NCBI GenBank assembly: GCA_020720405.1
Contig: DYOS01000023.1
Span: 1-36,175, forward strand
Direction of reading: 5' to 3'
Origin: Caldithrix sp.
GTDB taxonomy: Bacteria; Calditrichota; Calditrichia; Calditrichales; Calditrichaceae
DNA length: 36,175 nucleotides
A model generated the notes under the pieces. It made no database searches, was not told the DNA's origin, and worked only from the letters and a program-made list of their open reading frames with translations. Below, piece by piece: positions 34,680 to 36,175 of the stretch (position 1 is the first letter of the stretch; the number at the start of each line of letters is the position of its first letter). A program made the position numbers and the translations under genes.

Positions 34680-36109
34680 TTGCGGTTCGATTCCAGTTTT
34701 TCTTTCTCAATCTCGTGCAGCGTTTCGGCGGAGACACCGGTTGGGTAATGACCGGAGAAACAGGCATCACAGATAGGCAGGTCCTTGTACATTTCGCGCA
34801 GATCCTCCAGTTCCTGGTAAACCACGGCATCGGCACCGATAAATTTGGCGATCTCATCGATATTGTAATGGGAAGCCAGAATTTCCTTTTTGACCGACAT
34901 ATCAATGCCGTAAATGCAGGTATGCCTGATGGGCGGTGAAGCAGAAACAAAATAAACTTCTTTAGCCCCGTATTCCCGCAACAATTGCACGATACGCCGG
35001 GAAGTGGTACCACGGACGATAGAATCGTCGACAACGGCGATTTTATGGCCTTTAACAATATCCCGGATTGGGTTTAGTTTCTGTTTGACCATTTTCTCGC
35101 GCTGGGCCTGATTGGGTGTAATAAAACTGCGTCCCATATGGTGATTCTTGGCCAGCCCGCGGCGATAGGGTACATTCAGTTCTTCGGCCAGGCCGGAGGC
35201 GAAGAAATAAGCCGAGTTCGGCACATCGATAACGATATCCGGCTGCAGACCGGTTTTGCGAAAAGTCTGGGCCAGACGTTTGCCCATCCTTACCCGTTCG
35301 GTTGCCACCACCCGGTTATGAATTTCACTGTCTTCGCGGGCGAAATAGATATATTCAAAAACACAGAAAGCTTTATGCTCTTTCCGGCCTGCCCTGCGGT
35401 GCACTTTTTTATTATTATCAATAAAAACCATTTCTCCGGCGTCAAGATCGCGCATCTTTGTATAACCTAAATAATCAAAAGTGGTGCTCTCTGAGGCGAA
35501 GGCGTAAACCACCCCCTGATCGCTCAGCTTTTTTCCCATAACAATCGGGCGGATACCGTAGGGATCGGTGAAGGCCAGAAAGCCGTGATTGGCGATGATG
35601 GTGATGGCCGAATAAGCACCCTGCACTTTATCCTGTACGATTTCAACCACATCAAAAATATCATCAACGGATAAATTCTTGAGATCACGCTGCTCCAGTT
35701 CCGATGCTAAAGTGTACAGTATCAGCGCCACATCATTGGAGGTATCGAGCAGACGATGGTGCTCTTCGTACAGGTTTTGGCGGAGTTCCCTGAAATTAAC
35801 CACATTGCCGTTGTGGACCATGGCCAGCCCGAAGGGATAATTGACGGCAATCGGCTGGGCATCGACCTCATCGGTGGAGCCGATGGTTGAATACCGGACA
35901 TGCCCCAGACCGCAGTAGCCTTTGATCGTTTTCAGATCGAGGTTTTTAAAAACCTCAGCGACGCTGCCGCTGCCCTTTTTAAGGTGAAAATTGCCGTCAA
36001 AAGTGACCATTCCGGCATTGTCCTGACCACGGTGCTGCAGGGTGGTCAGACCATTGAGAATTTCCGGGGATACGTCATCGTATCCCGTAACACCTATTAT
36101 TCCGCACAT
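34676..36109 (-). CDS. purF: Amidophosphoribosyltransferase PurF, iron-sulfur type
   Basis: This 477-residue enzyme makes phosphoribosylamine from PRPP and glutamine, the first step of purine synthesis. The N-terminal glutaminase begins MCGIIGV, with nucleophile Cys2 exposed after Met removal; LQHRGQDNAGM and HNGNVVN are conserved. The phosphoribosyltransferase loop VVDDSIVRGTT is at about 359-369. Four cysteines (249, 398, 447, 450) match the 4Fe-4S ligands of the B. subtilis enzyme, yet the propeptide that enzyme has is absent. AGAGG lies six bases before the ATG. It heads the pyrimidine operon. Confidence 0.95.
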   Translation of the reverse strand: MCGIIGVTGYDDVSPEILNGLTTLQHRGQDNAGMVTFDGNFHLKKGSGSVAEVFKNLDLKTIKGYCGLGHVRYSTIGSTDEVDAQPIAVNYPFGLAMVHNGNVVNFRELRQNLYEEHHRLLDTSNDVALILYTLASELEQRDLKNLSVDDIFDVVEIVQDKVQGAYSAITIIANHGFLAFTDPYGIRPIVMGKKLSDQGVVYAFASESTTFDYLGYTKMRDLDAGEMVFIDNNKKVHRRAGRKEHKAFCVFEYIYFAREDSEIHNRVVATERVRMGKRLAQTFRKTGLQPDIVIDVPNSAYFFASGLAEELNVPYRRGLAKNHHMGRSFITPNQAQREKMVKQKLNPIRDIVKGHKIAVVDDSIVRGTTSRRIVQLLREYGAKEVYFVSASPPIRHTCIYGIDMSVKKEILASHYNIDEIAKFIGADAVVYQELEDLREMYKDLPICDACFSGHYPTGVSAETLHEIEKEKLESNRN

Positions 36110-36175
36110 ATTTTTCCTCTATTCATATTTAACCCCGCCCATGCGGGGTTTGGTTTTCCTCTACAAATATGTAAC
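36110..36175. other. purF leader with an 8-base-pair hairpin
   Basis: A perfect hairpin, AACCCCGC / GCGGGGTT with a four-base loop (36131-36150), lies 21 bases before the purF ATG. On the plus strand it is followed by TTGGTTTT, so it could end a plus-strand transcript; on the minus strand it is part of the purF leader or ends an upstream gene beyond the edge. The near-repeat TAGAGGAAAA occurs on both sides of it. An in-frame 7-codon frame starting in the loop (ATG at 36142) ends in TAG just before purF. Confidence 0.5.

Noticed and set aside
36131-36150. Hairpin as a purine riboswitch or named attenuator
   Set aside because: A single short hairpin without the conserved junction sequences of a purine riboswitch; it is better described as an unassigned leader hairpin or terminator.
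1-36175. tRNA genes, CRISPR arrays, insertion sequences or prophage genes
   Set aside because: No cloverleaf, evenly spaced direct repeats, transposase, integrase or phage structural gene was seen on either strand.

Overview
The window reads as part of the chromosome of a diderm (Gram-negative-type) bacterium. It carries an outer-membrane assembly pair (bamA and tamB), Kdo synthesis genes and lipopolysaccharide (LPS) transport genes. Many genes use TTG or GTG starts behind clear Shine-Dalgarno sites. The multi-propeller sensor, the lipoproteins and the pyrI/pyrK-containing pyrimidine operon suggest a member of the FCB-like phyla (for example a Calditrichota, KSB1 or Marinimicrobia relative). 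That placement is inference and cannot be fixed from sequence reading alone. Almost every gene is on the minus strand. I see no tRNA, rRNA, CRISPR array, insertion sequence or prophage.

Layout from left to right. Positions 1-6462: tamB then bamA, with bamA cut by the window edge almost exactly at its C-terminus. 6750-9490: mutL-miaA, overlapping by one base. 9583-11476: a sodium:proton antiporter behind a low-molecular-weight phosphatase/arsenate-reductase fold protein that has lost its catalytic loop. 11477-11910: a non-coding gap holding promoters for both sides. 11911-12354: a lone plus-strand gene that looks like a HicB antitoxin fused to a HicA toxin. 12355-20673: a long minus-strand cluster, kdsA - POT-like transporter - kdsC - CsgG-like protein - thioredoxin-fold-like lipoprotein - Ig-like lipoprotein - kdsD - lptC - lptA - lptB. 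20788-21878: plus-strand rsmE and a HIT protein, ending at a strong terminator. 21922-25946: minus-strand response regulator, S9 peptidase, Nudix hydrolase, GNAT acetyltransferase and hotdog thioesterase. 26044-28809: a large two-component-type propeller sensor without a kinase domain. 28864-36109: a nucleotide operon in the order purF-pyrC-pyrE-pyrF-pyrB-pyrI-pyrD-pyrK, with most junctions overlapping.

How the genes work together. The Kdo/Lpt cluster couples the synthesis of Kdo (kdsD, kdsA, kdsC) to the LPS export bridge (lptC, lptA, lptB). Three unassigned envelope genes sit tightly inside it, and this is the best candidate here for an undescribed envelope function. The pyrimidine operon encodes all steps from carbamoyl aspartate to UMP (pyrB/pyrI, pyrC, pyrD/pyrK, pyrE, pyrF), headed by the first committed enzyme of purine synthesis. 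The other points most worth a second look are the apparent HicB-HicA fusion, the phosphatase-fold protein without a P-loop, the kinase-less propeller sensor with a four-cysteine tail, the odd active-site spacing in PyrF, and a degenerate inverted repeat between pyrF and pyrB.
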